Below are positions 1 to 30,062 of a DNA stretch of 64,000 nucleotides, one piece after another. The notes under the pieces are model-generated. The model was not told where the DNA came from, searched no databases, and saw only the letters and a program-made list of their open reading frames with translations. Source of the DNA: Osedax fenrisi. Its lineage: Eukaryota; Annelida; Polychaeta; Sabellida; Siboglinidae. Within the stretch, counting starts at the first letter, position 1; every line of letters starts with the position of its first letter. The stretch is taken from NCBI GenBank assembly GCA_964019155.1, contig OZ025239.1, positions 114,335,020-114,399,019 of the forward strand, given 5' to 3'. A program made the translations under genes and the position numbers.

Positions 1-519
1 TGAAATTTGAATAGTACATCAATATTATGAATATTGATGGGTATATAAATAGATATATACACAAAACTTAATAAATGAATATATTTTGTATTCTAATTTA
101 TACAAAAATAGATAGATTATATTTCTCTAATATTGTACTCTTTAGTTATACCTTTTAAGTGAAATATTGTAAATTATATACATTGTACAATAGTGTACAA
201 TATACACTGTACAATGTACATTGTAGAATGTACATGCACATAAACTATATAATTTAAGTCTATATAACCTATAGTGTACATGTTTCAACGTACATTAATG
301 TACTATTGTATACTATATAATGTACACTGTATAATGTACATTGTTCAGTATAGGGTTCACCTACAGTGAACAGGGTATACCATATTATAATATATATTAT
401 AAGTACTGTTTACGGTTTACACTATACCCACACTATATTATATAGTCTATATACACTACATAAACTATACACTGCATCTATATGATTATATATAATCCTA
501 AATATAATCCTAAATAATA
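1..519. other. AT-rich non-coding with TGTACA dyads
   Basis: No gene is seen. Between about 170 and 345 the short palindrome TGTACA and its variants (TGTACAAT, ATTGTACA) recur many times in both orientations, giving a patch that could fold on itself. The rest is AT-rich sequence without open frames of note. Confidence 0.6.
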
Positions 520-769
520 CTATAGTATATAGCACGGATCAGCACCATCGATATACAGAAAGTGAATAGCAATAGAATGTAGTGTATGGCACTTTGCGAT
601 AGAGGCGCTACTGTCGCAACCTACTACTAAATACCCAAGCGGTCTCACTCTCGTGATTTTCCGAATATGTAAAAGTGATGGATGTAAACAACAAAATCCC
701 AGTGACTCCATTACGGGATCTATAGATTGTAATCCATAGTAACTATATTTTTCATAAAATTTCACGAAA

Positions 770-943
770 ATGTCTTCAAACTCAATCAAAGCGGAACTCA
801 GATGTGCCATTATGAATTGTGACAACTATTCAATAAATGATACCTTTCCCTACCATAGATTTCCACTAGATGATGAACAATATGTTAATAAATATGAAAA
901 AAATTTTCACAAAATTATTATTTGGAATTTTTTTTATAATTAA
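770..943 (+). CDS. THAP zinc-finger domain, N-terminal exon or relic
   Basis: A 57-codon frame, shorter than most ORF callers accept, starts at ATG 770 (context gaaaATGt) and stops at 941-943. About ten residues in it reads RCAIMNC, then TFPYHRFPLDDEQY. This is the start of a THAP domain, a sequence-specific DNA-binding C2CH zinc finger: the first cysteine pair (Cys-x4-Cys) followed by the family's F-x-H-R-F-P signature. The second half of the zinc site (Cys-x2-His) is absent from this frame, whose last 15 residues look like translated AT-rich intron. A possible splice donor (TAT|gttaat) follows DDEQY at about 883. I could not find the next exon, so this is either the first exon of a split gene or a broken copy, possibly from a P-element-like transposase, which also carries THAP domains. 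Confidence 0.62.
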   Translation: MSSNSIKAELRCAIMNCDNYSINDTFPYHRFPLDDEQYVNKYEKNFHKIIIWNFFYN

Positions 944-1544
944 TTATGTATTATAGAGACTATTTTATAATCGTAACTCTATGAGGTATGCATAGCATAT
1001 GTAAATATTTTATAATGTATTATATACTCTTATTTCGAAAATTTAAAGTATTAATAATCATTAATAATTATAAAATAGTCATAAAATCGCTGAATATATA
1101 ATATGAGAATACAGTGGAAACCGGCGCGCTATACCTTATGACATCGGCGCGCATACATCGCATTTCAAAGTATGCACATTTAAAAAATGATTTTATTAAA
1201 TAAAATAAAAATAGTGTACTAAGCACATTATTAACCAATAAATAGTAATCCTCAAATATATATATACGTGCCGGTTTTCCACTGATACGTAATATACATC
1301 CTATTATTTGTATTTTTTTAATGACAGAATTAAATTCAAAATACAAATACTATATATATATATATTATTTCTATATTTTATATTGTGATATCTAATTATA
1401 TAGATATACAAATATTATATTAAATAGTGATTTTATAAATAAATATATACATTACATAAATACACATATATATAAATACAATATATAATTATATATTTAT
1501 ATTATAGATATGTAATATATCTATTAAAAAATAAGTATTCTATT
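944..1544. other. AT-rich intergenic sequence
   Basis: No gene, RNA or transposon end is recognisable. The sequence is mostly A/T with short TA runs at about 1350-1365 and 1460-1510. Open frames here have the Ile/Tyr/Lys composition expected of translated AT-rich DNA. Confidence 0.55.
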
Positions 1545-2383
1545 GTGATACTGCCGTGTATATCTGCGAACTAAGCGCCTAAAGTGTCGGGTCATGATAC
1601 TGCCGTGTATATCTGCGAACTAAGTGTCGGGTCGTGATACTGCCGTGTATATCTGCGAACTAAGTTTCGGGTCGTGATACTGCCGTGTATATCTGCGAAC
1701 TAAGTTTCGGGTCGTGATACTGCCGTGTATATCTGCGAACTAAGTTTCGGGTCGTGATACTGCCGTGTATATCTGCGAACTAAGTTTCGGGTCGTGATAC
1801 TGCCGTGTATATCTGCGAACTAAGTTTCGGGTCGTGATACTGCCGTGTATATCTGCGAACTAAGTTTCGGGTATGGATACTGCCGTGTATATCTGCGAAC
1901 TAAGTTTCGGGTCGTGATACTGCCTTGTATATCTGCGAACTAAGTTTCGGGTCGTGATACTGCCGTGTATATCTGCGAACTAAGTTTCGGGTCGTGATAC
2001 TGCCGTGTATATCTGCGAACTAAGCGCCTAAAGTGTCGGGTCATGATACTGCCGTGTATATCTGTGAACTAAGTTTCGGGTCGTGATACTGCCATGTATA
2101 TCTGCGAACTAAGTTTCGGGTCGTGATACTGCCGTGTATATCTGCGAACTAAGTTTCGGGTCGTGATACTGCCGTGTATATCTGCGAACTAAGCGCCTAA
2201 AGTGTCGGGTCATGATACTGCCGTGTATATCTGCGAACTAAGCGCCTAAAGTGTCGGGTCATGATACTGCCGTGTATATCTGCGAACTAAGTTTCGGGTC
2301 ATGATACTGCTGTGTATATCTGTGAACTAAGTTTCGGGTCGTGATACTGCCGTGTATATCTGCGAACTAAGCGCCTAAAGTGT
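1545..2383. repeat. Minisatellite, 40-bp unit with 49-bp variants
   Basis: About twenty head-to-tail units begin with GATACTGCCGTGTATATC. The common unit is 40 bp and ends in TTTCGGGTCGT. A second type is longer by nine bases because GCGCCTAAAGTG replaces the short end. Long units sit at the start (about 1545-1630), near 2010-2050 and in the last third, while a uniform block of short units fills 1635-2010. The unit is far GC-richer than its surroundings. The regular spacing superficially resembles a CRISPR array, but there are no unique spacers and the host is an animal. Confidence 0.95.
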
Positions 2384-2392
2384 ATATTAAGT

Positions 2393-2719
2393 ATGGATAT
2401 GTCAAAAAATAGTATGAATCGTATTCAATCAACTATAGTATTTAATAATTATATAAAAAAATTGTATATTTTATTCAACTTGTATATAAAACATATCGTT
2501 CATAAAGAAAACATATGTAATACCTTTTTATATATTTTGAATATTAATGATGTACATTTTAAATATTCTGATATATGTGTAGTTACTAGGAAAGTTGTAT
2601 TATTTTTTATTAAAAACTGTCTAAAATCAACATTATCAGTTGAAAATTTAGAAACTGTAGAAATCGTCAAATGTGGAATTAGAAAATCAAGAAAATTATT
2701 AAAATTAAAACATTTATAA
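2393..2719 (+). CDS. Hypothetical ORF, 108 aa
   Basis: The frame opens ten bases after the minisatellite and runs 108 codons to TAA. The product would be basic and rich in Lys, Ile and Leu, with a C-terminal stretch containing VENLETVEIV and then KSRKLLKLKHL. It matches no family I know. It is longer than most chance frames here and not built of TA repeats, but base composition alone could give it. No promoter or splice evidence supports it. Confidence 0.22.
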   Translation: MDMSKNSMNRIQSTIVFNNYIKKLYILFNLYIKHIVHKENICNTFLYILNINDVHFKYSDICVVTRKVVLFFIKNCLKSTLSVENLETVEIVKCGIRKSRKLLKLKHL

Positions 2720-2922
2720 ACTATATCAAAAAATGTTTATTATTACATATATATTATAATAAATTATTACATATTAATTATAATATAACTAACTATTTAT
2801 TGTATATAAAAATATATTATAAAAAGGTTATATAACCTGATATTCAACTATATATACTTAAATAATTTAATAAATATTTTTTTGAATTACATTTCATATT
2901 TCAAAAGTGTAGTACGACAGTA

Positions 2923-3287
2923 GGCACACATTAAATAACTATAAATAACAAAGTTCATGCGTATCTATCAAGGCGTGCGTCGCGCGAATAAATTATTCTT
3001 AGTTAATAATTACTTTGTATAGGCTCACTTCGGGATATAAAGCAGCTATAAAAAACTTAAGAATAAAACTAAATCAAACAACCCAAAAATATCAATCTGA
3101 AAATATGAATTAATCAATTAAAACGAATAGTGTATACGTATATTTTTATAAAGTTATCATTCAAAATATACATGTTTTCATTTAGATTTTATGTTCGTGT
3201 GCACTAGAGCGTATAATAAATTTGCGTAACGCACGCCATGCGCGCAACTAGTGAAGTTTGCTATTTATAGATATTTAATTTGTGCCA
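2923..3287. mobile_element. Degenerate foldback element
   Basis: Two diverged inverted arms flank an AT-rich core. The left arm (about 2923-2992) begins GGCACACATTAAATAACTAT and the right arm (about 3209-3287) reads, in reverse complement, GGCACAAATTAAATATCTAT. Both continue through a CAAA-TTCA block into GC-rich sequence with GCGTGCGT/GCGTGCG. By eye the arms are similar but gapped. No clear target duplication or transposase was found, so the exact ends are uncertain. Confidence 0.6.
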
Positions 3288-4147
3288 CCCGCCCGTATTC
3301 TCTTTTCAAAATATAGGTTTAAATATAAGTATAGGGATTTATGTATTAAATAATAGTTTAATATTTTTTATATTATTTAAAACTATTAAATTAATAAATA
3401 TAACTTAAGTAGTAATTATGTATTTATGTATTTAAAGAAATATATAAATTGTAATATTTTTAATTTTAATTTTTCTATATCCCAACATGTTGTTTGTTTA
3501 CATTTATTTGATTTGTTTACATATTTGATAAGTTTGCATTGGAAGATAGAGAGTGAGATCGCTTGGCTAAATACCTACTACATTTTAAATTAATAGTATT
3601 TATTTATACATATATTATGTATATTGATAATTACTACCAATTTTAATGTACTAAAAATAAAATTATATATTTAAAATACATCATATCAACATTCCTCGTA
3701 ATTTTGCGCATTTAAATTGAAGATATCATACTATTTTATTGATATTAATAATCTAAATCCATTGATATATATATATAAGTCACTTAAATCTATTTCGACA
3801 AAAAGCCTACTCATTTAATATTTGACATATATAATATGACCAATCAAAATCACTGATGCAATTATGTTAAAATAAAAATTATCGATAAAATTGCCATTCA
3901 CGAGTCTATCTTTTACGTGCATTGCGTGCGTCAATTGCTCGCATCCACTTTCTTCATATCGTACGGATCAGCACAAGTAATCGACTCCGCCGTAGAAAGC
4001 GCCTACATAACACACCAGGTTGAACAACAACACGGAAACGTGCGTCATTGACTAATGACCCGTACGAGTGTTATACAAACATACCTACCAAGGACACTTG
4101 TCCTTGATACCTACAACGCACGCACGCGCACGCGCACACACATAGGT
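3288..4147. other. Intergenic, AT-rich then GC-richer upstream of peptide gene
   Basis: The first part is AT-rich. At about 3480-3595, read on the minus strand, there is a block (CCAAGCGATCTCACTCTC, then spaced GTAAACAA motifs) that also occurs on the plus strand at about 620-700 upstream of the THAP fragment, so it is a dispersed repeat. From about 3900 the sequence becomes GC-richer, with ACGCACGCGCACGCGCACAC at 4119-4138, as expected of the promoter-proximal region of the peptide gene that follows. Confidence 0.5.
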
Positions 4148-4226
4148 CACGTGTCAAGTACCGGGGCGACGCCTAATAAGGTAGCTTTAGCTAGGCTAGA
4201 TCAGCACACACCACGTGGTATATAAA
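4148..4226 (+). promoter_or_regulatory. Core promoter: TATA box and two CACGTG E-boxes
   Basis: TATATAAA lies at 4219-4226, with a perfect CACGTG palindrome just before it (4212-4217) and another at 4148-4153. A TATA box here places a start site near 4250, about 25-30 bases before a consensus splice donor. The arrangement fits the secreted-peptide gene downstream. This is inferred from sequence spacing only. Confidence 0.55.
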
Positions 4227-4249
4227 CGATGACGATATTTAAAGTTCGC

Positions 4250-4277
4250 TACTTAACAATAGGTCATCGCGAACATC
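4250..4277 (+). other. Probable 5'UTR exon of the peptide gene
   Basis: A near-perfect donor, gtaagt at 4278-4283, follows a short GC-rich segment 52 bases after the TATA box. A matching acceptor (actaaacag) ends directly before the ATG at 5159, with a branch-like tactaaac in it. The pair implies a non-coding first exon and an 881-bp intron (4278-5158). The 5' end is estimated. Confidence 0.5.
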
Positions 4278-4451
4278 GTAAGTTAAATGTATGTCCTTAT
4301 ATATGTCCTCGTGTATGTCCTCTTGTATTTCCTATAGTAGATGTACATATATTTATAGATGTAGGTATGATAATTATTGTATTTGTTATAATTAATACAT
4401 CAATCTAATAATACTTTATTAATAACACTGCTGATATTGTCATTACTAATA

Positions 4452-4488
<37 letters not shown>

Positions 4489-5158
4489 CATGAATTAATA
4501 TTATTTATACTTTTAACTATAGTTATATGTATACATACATTTTGTTAATCTACTTATTAACTTATTTTAATAAAAATATAAAATTTAATTCGTAATTTTA
4601 TTTATAAAATAAGATATCTACTTTGTAAATGTAAATTCTGTGTATATTAATATGTTTGAACAAATGCAAATTATTCAATATGTTTATATTTATTTGACTT
4701 ATCAATTATTAACTTATCCTTACAAAAGCCCATCGAAGTATGGATACTTTCCCTTACTTATTTTGTAATTAAATGTAATTATTAATGTAATCCAACATTC
4801 TTAATATCAGTGCGGGCAATGTCTATATGTTTCTTAGTGATCAATACATGTTAATGATCACTTAATAAACTATAGTCTACTGTCTACTATAGCGTACTAT
4901 AATATACTTATTCATATATTAATTATATATTGTTATTGTTATTTTATTATTTACGTAATGAAAGGACATATGTCCTAGATTATGACTCATACTCTATACA
5001 TTATAAGTAAATAATCGAGGTATATTAGTATAATAATACATTATCACTGTAGCACCGTTCCATAGTATATAGTATATGATATATATGCTATGTTATTACT
5101 TAACTATCACTACATTACTATTACCTAATCGACTGTTACCTAATCACATACTAAACAG

Positions 5159-5539
5159 ATGAACAAGTACATCGTCACCGTTGTGGTATTAGTAGCGTTA
5201 TGTACGAGTCACTGCATGACTCATCCGTCCGTATTCTCGCACGGACACCGCCTACTACACGCTGAAGAAGGAGGAGTTATAGACCCCGCCCCTATCCCCG
5301 CCTCCCCCTCCGTGCCCGGCTCTAGCCCCGCCTACCACCGGCCGAATAAAGAGCGTCGTATCCCCCTGTTCACGTTGACGGAGACTCGCTGCGAGCTGGA
5401 CTGCGGTGACGAGCGTTACCGATGCTTCTTACGTCAGAGCGCCGACCTCCGACCTCAAGTCGATGACGTCATCAAGGACCGCGGCGTTTGCGATGCGCTG
5501 GTCAGGAAATGCCGGCGACGATGTGGTCAGACCGCTTAG
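5159..5539 (+). CDS. Small secreted six-cysteine peptide precursor
   Basis: The product is 126 aa and its frame is GC-rich in an AT-rich setting. Residues 1 to about 20 form a signal peptide (MNKYIVTVVVLVALCTSHC). A proline-rich, low-complexity spacer follows (PAPIPASPSVPGSSPAYHRP). A basic KERR site at about 63-66 could be cut to release the C-terminal domain. That domain has six cysteines spaced C-x3-C-x6-C-x21-C-x6-C-x3-C, a mirror-symmetric pattern that suggests two helices joined by disulfides. I do not recognise the family. The pattern fits secreted cysteine-rich peptides in general (hormone-like, antimicrobial or venom-type), and no function is assigned. The start is supported by an acceptor directly upstream of the ATG. 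The stop is TAG at 5537-5539. Confidence 0.8.
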   Translation: MNKYIVTVVVLVALCTSHCMTHPSVFSHGHRLLHAEEGGVIDPAPIPASPSVPGSSPAYHRPNKERRIPLFTLTETRCELDCGDERYRCFLRQSADLRPQVDDVIKDRGVCDALVRKCRRRCGQTA

Positions 5540-5668
5540 GTGTGGGGTTCCGCGCGTAGAGCTAGATATAGTTAGCTCTAACTACATGGTTTCACATGTG
5601 ATATTAACGTGTCCTTCACGTGTTCCGTTATTCATTTTCCCGATAAACCATTCGAGATAATATCTAAT

Positions 5669-5674
5669 AATAAA
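5669..5674 (+). terminator. Poly(A) signal of the peptide gene
   Basis: AATAAA lies 130 bases after the stop codon of the secreted-peptide ORF, in AT-rich sequence. Such hexamers are frequent by chance here, so the assignment rests on position. Confidence 0.45.
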
Positions 5675-5753
5675 ATAATCATAATTATTATTTATCGATA
5701 TATTGATATTTTATTTAAGCAAATATATAGTCGAAACATATAATCGAGTTCAA

Positions 5754-5800
<47 letters not shown>

Positions 5801-6721
5801 AAACAACGTAAAAACAAATTAAAAAGAAACATTTCTTTGTTATATTTTCTTATGTAGTTTATATTATAGTTCTTTTGATATCTCCTAGAAGTCTTCAACA
5901 TAAGATGCAATATTGTCTATTGTTATCACACATCTCAATAATGTCTATTGTTATCACACATCTCAATACTGTCTATTGTTATCACACATCTCAATAATGT
6001 CTATTGTTATCACACATCTCAATAATGTCGACACTTTTATCGCGATAATATCATCATACAATTCAACATTAGCATGTAATATTCATATATCATAATATGT
6101 TCGTCCTTTTCATAGAGTTCACCGATTCAACGAGTAGGTTATTAACCTTTATTAACCTAATCATGATGGTTAAATATCGTTGATTTAGTTATCATTCGAG
6201 AGGAATAAAACCAAATATGCGTAAATAGATAAGTGCGTTGTAACAACAATGTGTTACATTATTTGAGGTCAACATAAATAGGAAGTTAATAAGTGAAGTT
6301 TACAAAATATTAGAATATTAAATATTATTATGTACTGTATAATATATGCAAACTAATACCTATTTAGAATACATTAGAAAATTGTTTATGTAGAGTAAAT
6401 ATTTGATTTAAAATAATAGTTTATATAGATTAATATATATATATGAATTTACACACAAGCAAGAATACCGCAGTTTTATATTTCATAATAAATTTTATAA
6501 AGAAAAAAATTATTTTATAAAATTAATAAATAAAATTAAACAAAATGTTACTACTATTTTATCAAATGTAAATATTCAGAATATATAAGTAATGTAAATA
6601 TAGTTACTATTATTATAATAATAAAAATAAAAATAATACTAACACAATACATAACTAATATTATGTATTGTATTTGTTTAAAGTATTGTAACACTTAAGT
6701 AAACACTAAATGTAGTCATGA
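5675..6721. other. AT-rich intergenic with simple repeats
   Basis: It contains a fragment of a dispersed repeat (about 5695-5750, TTATTTAAGCAAATATATAG type), a TA run at 5767-5797 and a 28-bp tandem repeat listed separately. No gene is visible. Confidence 0.55.
5914..6025. repeat. 28-bp tandem repeat, four copies
   Basis: Four near-perfect copies carry the core TGTCTATTGTTATCACACAT followed by CTCAATAA. They differ at one or two positions (AATA versus TACT). Confidence 0.9.
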
Positions 6722-6729
6722 GTCATGAC

Positions 6730-7851
6730 CAGGGTGAGTTAAATTCGGCCTTTGCCTAATGAATTAAGGAAAATGAATTAAGGAAAAAGGCCAAATTTAG
6801 CTTATTTTCGGCCTTTTGAAAACCTTATATTCGGCTTAAATTCGGCCTTTCTATATTTGATCAATATAGTTCTCTATATATATACTTAATATGGTTAATT
6901 AATGTAATTAATATATATTAGATAGCATGACATTACAAAAAGTTTAGTATCAACAAATATATTGGTATCAATATATTATTTAAATCAATAATGAAGTACA
7001 AGTAAATAAGAAATTTATTATATTTTTATAAAAATTATATTAAAATATTTTTATTAAATAATTAAATTGGTTTGAGTGTCACAATCTGATTCAACGGATG
7101 AAGTTCCTGTATATATACATAGCAGTCCTTTTAGTAAAGAAATTTCCATTTCAGTAATAAAATAAAATAAAATAAATTCTTATAATCATCATTAATACAA
7201 AGGCAACCTAATATTAATATAATATATTATAGTATACATAGTAGCAAATCCCTTTGATATTAGCATATACATATATAATTTATTTTGTATACAAAATAAT
7301 TATTATATCTATAGAATCATTCATCGATCACAATGACTTCTCTTCCATAAACATCAACAAATTTACATTTATTTGAAACAACTTTTTGAGTAATAGCACA
7401 CTGTTACGCAATCTTAAAGTTCATATTCAGCTTGATGAGATAAATTAAAAACGGTGTCTTTTTTGTGCCATTTTTAATTGTATAAGAAACAATGCTTTAG
7501 TCATGGATTTGCAGAAATGTTAATATAGGTAGGTAATGGAACCTAATTTAACCTAATGTAATACTTAATATTTACGCATTTACTTACTTACATTCTTCGG
7601 AAAATCTTTGCTTACATTGCTAATATTGTATCAACATTTGATTTTACTTGTAGTATTATTTACATATAATATACATATTACTATTAAGTATTTTTTTATT
7701 ACTTTTAATGATTTAAGGTAGGATAAATAATTTTAAAAAAATGCCGAATTTAATTAAAAAGGCCGAATTTAGCTTATTTTCGGCCTTTGAAAATCCTTAT
7801 ATTCGGCAAAATTCGGCCTTTTCATCAAAAGGCCGAATTTAACTCACCCTG
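6730..7851. mobile_element. Non-autonomous hAT-type transposon, 1122 bp
   Basis: The ends are inverted repeats: CAGGGTGAGTTAAATTCGG at the left and its complement, ending ...AACTCACCCTG, at the right. Inside them are further inverted copies of the TTCGGCCTTT motif. The element is bounded by a perfect 8-bp duplication GTCATGAC (6722-6729 and 7852-7859). Eight-base duplications with CAGGG/CCCTG ends are typical of the hAT superfamily. The interior is AT-rich without a transposase frame, so it would need enzyme from elsewhere. A fragment TTCGGAAAATCTTTGC at about 7598-7613 matches the end of the MITE at 23.7 kb, suggesting nested or shared sequence. Confidence 0.92.
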
Positions 7852-7859
7852 GTCATGAC

Positions 7860-8279
7860 TCATGACCTACATTATATTGATTTGATAATACTCACGATGT
7901 GTACCTATATGTAATGATGTATAGGTATAGTTAATGAAATGGAGTTTATGTAAGAGGTTAATGGATATATATTACTATATATAATATTACTATTGTTATT
8001 TAAATTATGAATGGGGCGGACGTAAGATCTAATTATTTTATTAATTTGTAATGTTCTACATTTAAGAAGATTGAAATATAGTGAAATAGTTGAGTATAAC
8101 CAGCATAAAACTATCGAATAATTCATTCATAACAATTCATAATTTTGCCGATTTTACAAGACATAAATTGACGAGTGAATTTTATTTTATAAAATGAGAT
8201 ATCAGATAATGTATATATAGATTTAATTTGGAGCATACTGATGATGATAATGATGATAATTATGATGATTATGGTAATT

Positions 8280-8312
<33 letters not shown>

Positions 8313-8521
8313 GTAATGATTATGATAATGATTATGATAATAATAATAAGAATATTAATTAGAATACTAATAATAGTAATAATAAGACTATTTTATATAG
8401 GAATTGTCAAACTTAAAAAGTATCAAAACTATAGATGACTTACGAATGCAAATATAAGAAATTATTTTAATTTTATTCATAATAATATGTCATACAATTT
8501 GTATATACAATTTATATTGTG

Positions 8522-8557
<36 letters not shown>

Positions 8558-8759
8558 CACAATATAAATTGTATATACAAAATAGGTTAGGAGTCCTAAC
8601 TTAGGACATACCTAAAATGTTATATTTATTTGACACTATAATATATTATGATTCGAATAGTTCATATTGTTGTAGAAATGTAAAATATCAAATATAACAA
8701 TATACGTTATTTTTTTAAGTTGAGGTTTGTGTATCAATGTATTTTACCTATTTTATCTA

Positions 8760-8807
<48 letters not shown>

Positions 8808-9296
8808 TAACCTGAACAACCTCGTATGGGACTATAAATCCAGACTAATTCGGTAGGATTAGTATCATATGAATTTAGATTAGTTTGATCTTGTTTCGTA
8901 TTTTACTGTTTCGTGTTTTTATTCGTGACTCTTACTATTATTTTATTTTCTAATTTATTTTATTATTTTTTCATAAATTCTATAAAATATATATAATAAA
9001 TAATAAGATTATATCAATACATATACATTTCTACAAATATTTTCAATATTAATTGCTTTTCCATTTTTAATTGTTTATTTTATGTTGATATCGATAAACT
9101 TATTTACTTAATTATAACAATATACAAATTTATTATGAAATGTATTAACCATTAAGTAACTATATAATTGTTATAAAATAATAAGTATAACAGTAAGAAA
9201 ATAATATATGTAATATATAAAGAATAATATTTTTTTTAATATTTATAATCAAATAATATAATAATATAATATCATTGTTGTAAAATATCAATATAC

Positions 9297-9339
<43 letters not shown>

Positions 9340-9522
9340 CATATGTGTATTAAATTGTATACGTAATCTATACAAACTTATGATTAAATTAAACGAATAA
9401 ATCAAATATTTTGATTTTAACTATTCTGGTTTATATCTTATTTTATATCATTCTAAAATATCAAAGATTATATAATATAATAAATAAATAAACCGGCTGA
9501 GTATAATATATTTTTCGTAAAA
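7860..9522. other. AT-rich intergenic upstream of threonyl-tRNA synthetase
   Basis: It holds an ATG/AAT trinucleotide repeat (8240-8345), a hairpin (8499-8580), a CT run passing into a TA run (8761-8804) and more TA runs (9295-9335). The long methionine-rich and tyrosine-rich frames here are translations of these repeats. No gene and no clear promoter elements are visible just upstream of the ATG at 9523. Confidence 0.6.
8499..8580. repeat. Perfect 82-bp hairpin around a TA run
   Basis: The left arm starts TTGTATATACAATTTATATT and continues GTGATAAA. The right arm is its exact reverse complement ending at 8580, and the loop is a TA repeat. The whole is one uninterrupted dyad. It could be a tiny foldback element or a repeat-driven inversion. 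Confidence 0.88.
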
Positions 9523-28917
<19,395 letters not shown>

Positions 28918-28970
28918 TTGGTTCACTGACGTCACGCGACGCGCACACCTTATTTATTATCTATATTATC

Positions 28971-28976
28971 AATAAA
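28971..28976 (+). terminator. Poly(A) signal of threonyl-tRNA synthetase
   Basis: AATAAA lies 54 bases after the TGA stop at 28915-28917, a normal distance for a short 3'UTR. Confidence 0.6.
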
Positions 28977-29043
28977 TACATTATTAAATTGGTGATTTTA
29001 AATTGATTATCGGTTTTATATCGACGTTATGGGATTGAAATTA

Positions 29044-29131
29044 GATGATGGGATTAAAGTAAATAGATGATGGGATTAAAGTAAATAGATGATGGGATTA
29101 AAGTAAATAGATGATGGGATCAGAGTAAATA
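29044..29131. repeat. 22-bp tandem repeat, four copies
   Basis: Units of GATGATGGGATTAAAGTAAA plus TA repeat four times. The last carries a two-base change (CAGAG). Confidence 0.9.
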
Positions 29132-30062
29132 GATATATTTTAATACTACATACACGTAGCTCATTCTGAAGTTCACATATTTTATAGATGTTTAATAATA
29201 TATTGTAATATTTTATAAAATAGGATTTAATGATAATAATCAATTTCTACATCATTTCAATGAGTTACTCTAAACTATATTAATTAATATAAATATATAA
29301 TTAATATTATTAACAAATGATATATTTAAATATCACTGATTATTAATTAAATAAATTAATATGGACATATAATAATAATTAAAATTCATATTTAATTTAG
29401 TAATGCACAGAAAATAACCAAATATAATAATGCTATACGCAAATGGCAATCAAATGTTAAATGTATGCACACAGAGGAAATGTTGAGGTAGTTAAAAAAA
29501 TATGTAAAATAATATTTGTAAGAAATTTAATAAAATGCTATACAATTTAATACCAACAAAATTGTAATATAGAATATAAGTATTACAATATTATATATAT
29601 GCCCTTCATGTATTTTTTATTTACACTAAAATATATATAACTGAAAATTAATCTACTTTTTCATAAAATTATCAATATTCAATAAATTATATTATAATAT
29701 GTATACTTATTAGATATGTAAACGAAATAAATGAATATAATTAAAGAATTCTAATATAACTAGATATTATTATATTTATTAAAATAAACAAAATTATAAT
29801 ACAAATATTATGCACTTTTCTATATAAAATAATTGTATATGATTATATAAAATAATAATTAATAAAAAAAATAAATCAAACACAAATATGCACTTATATT
29901 TGTAACATATGATTATATGAATGGAAGGTACGACATATTATATAAATAGATTTGTACATGTATTTAATGTAATTGCATATAATTATATATATTAAAATTA
30001 TAATAAATAATAAAACAAATATGCACTTATCTATTTGTAACTGCATATGATTATATATATAT

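Noticed and set aside
520..825. 101-aa minus-strand ORF
   Set aside because: It overlaps the THAP start on the other strand and a dispersed repeat block (620-700), and no domain is recognisable. Probably a shadow, though not fully excluded.
1545..2383. CRISPR-like regular repeats
   Set aside because: Units are contiguous without unique spacers and the genome is animal.
8241..8438. Met/Ile-rich ORF
   Set aside because: Translation of an ATG/ATT trinucleotide repeat.
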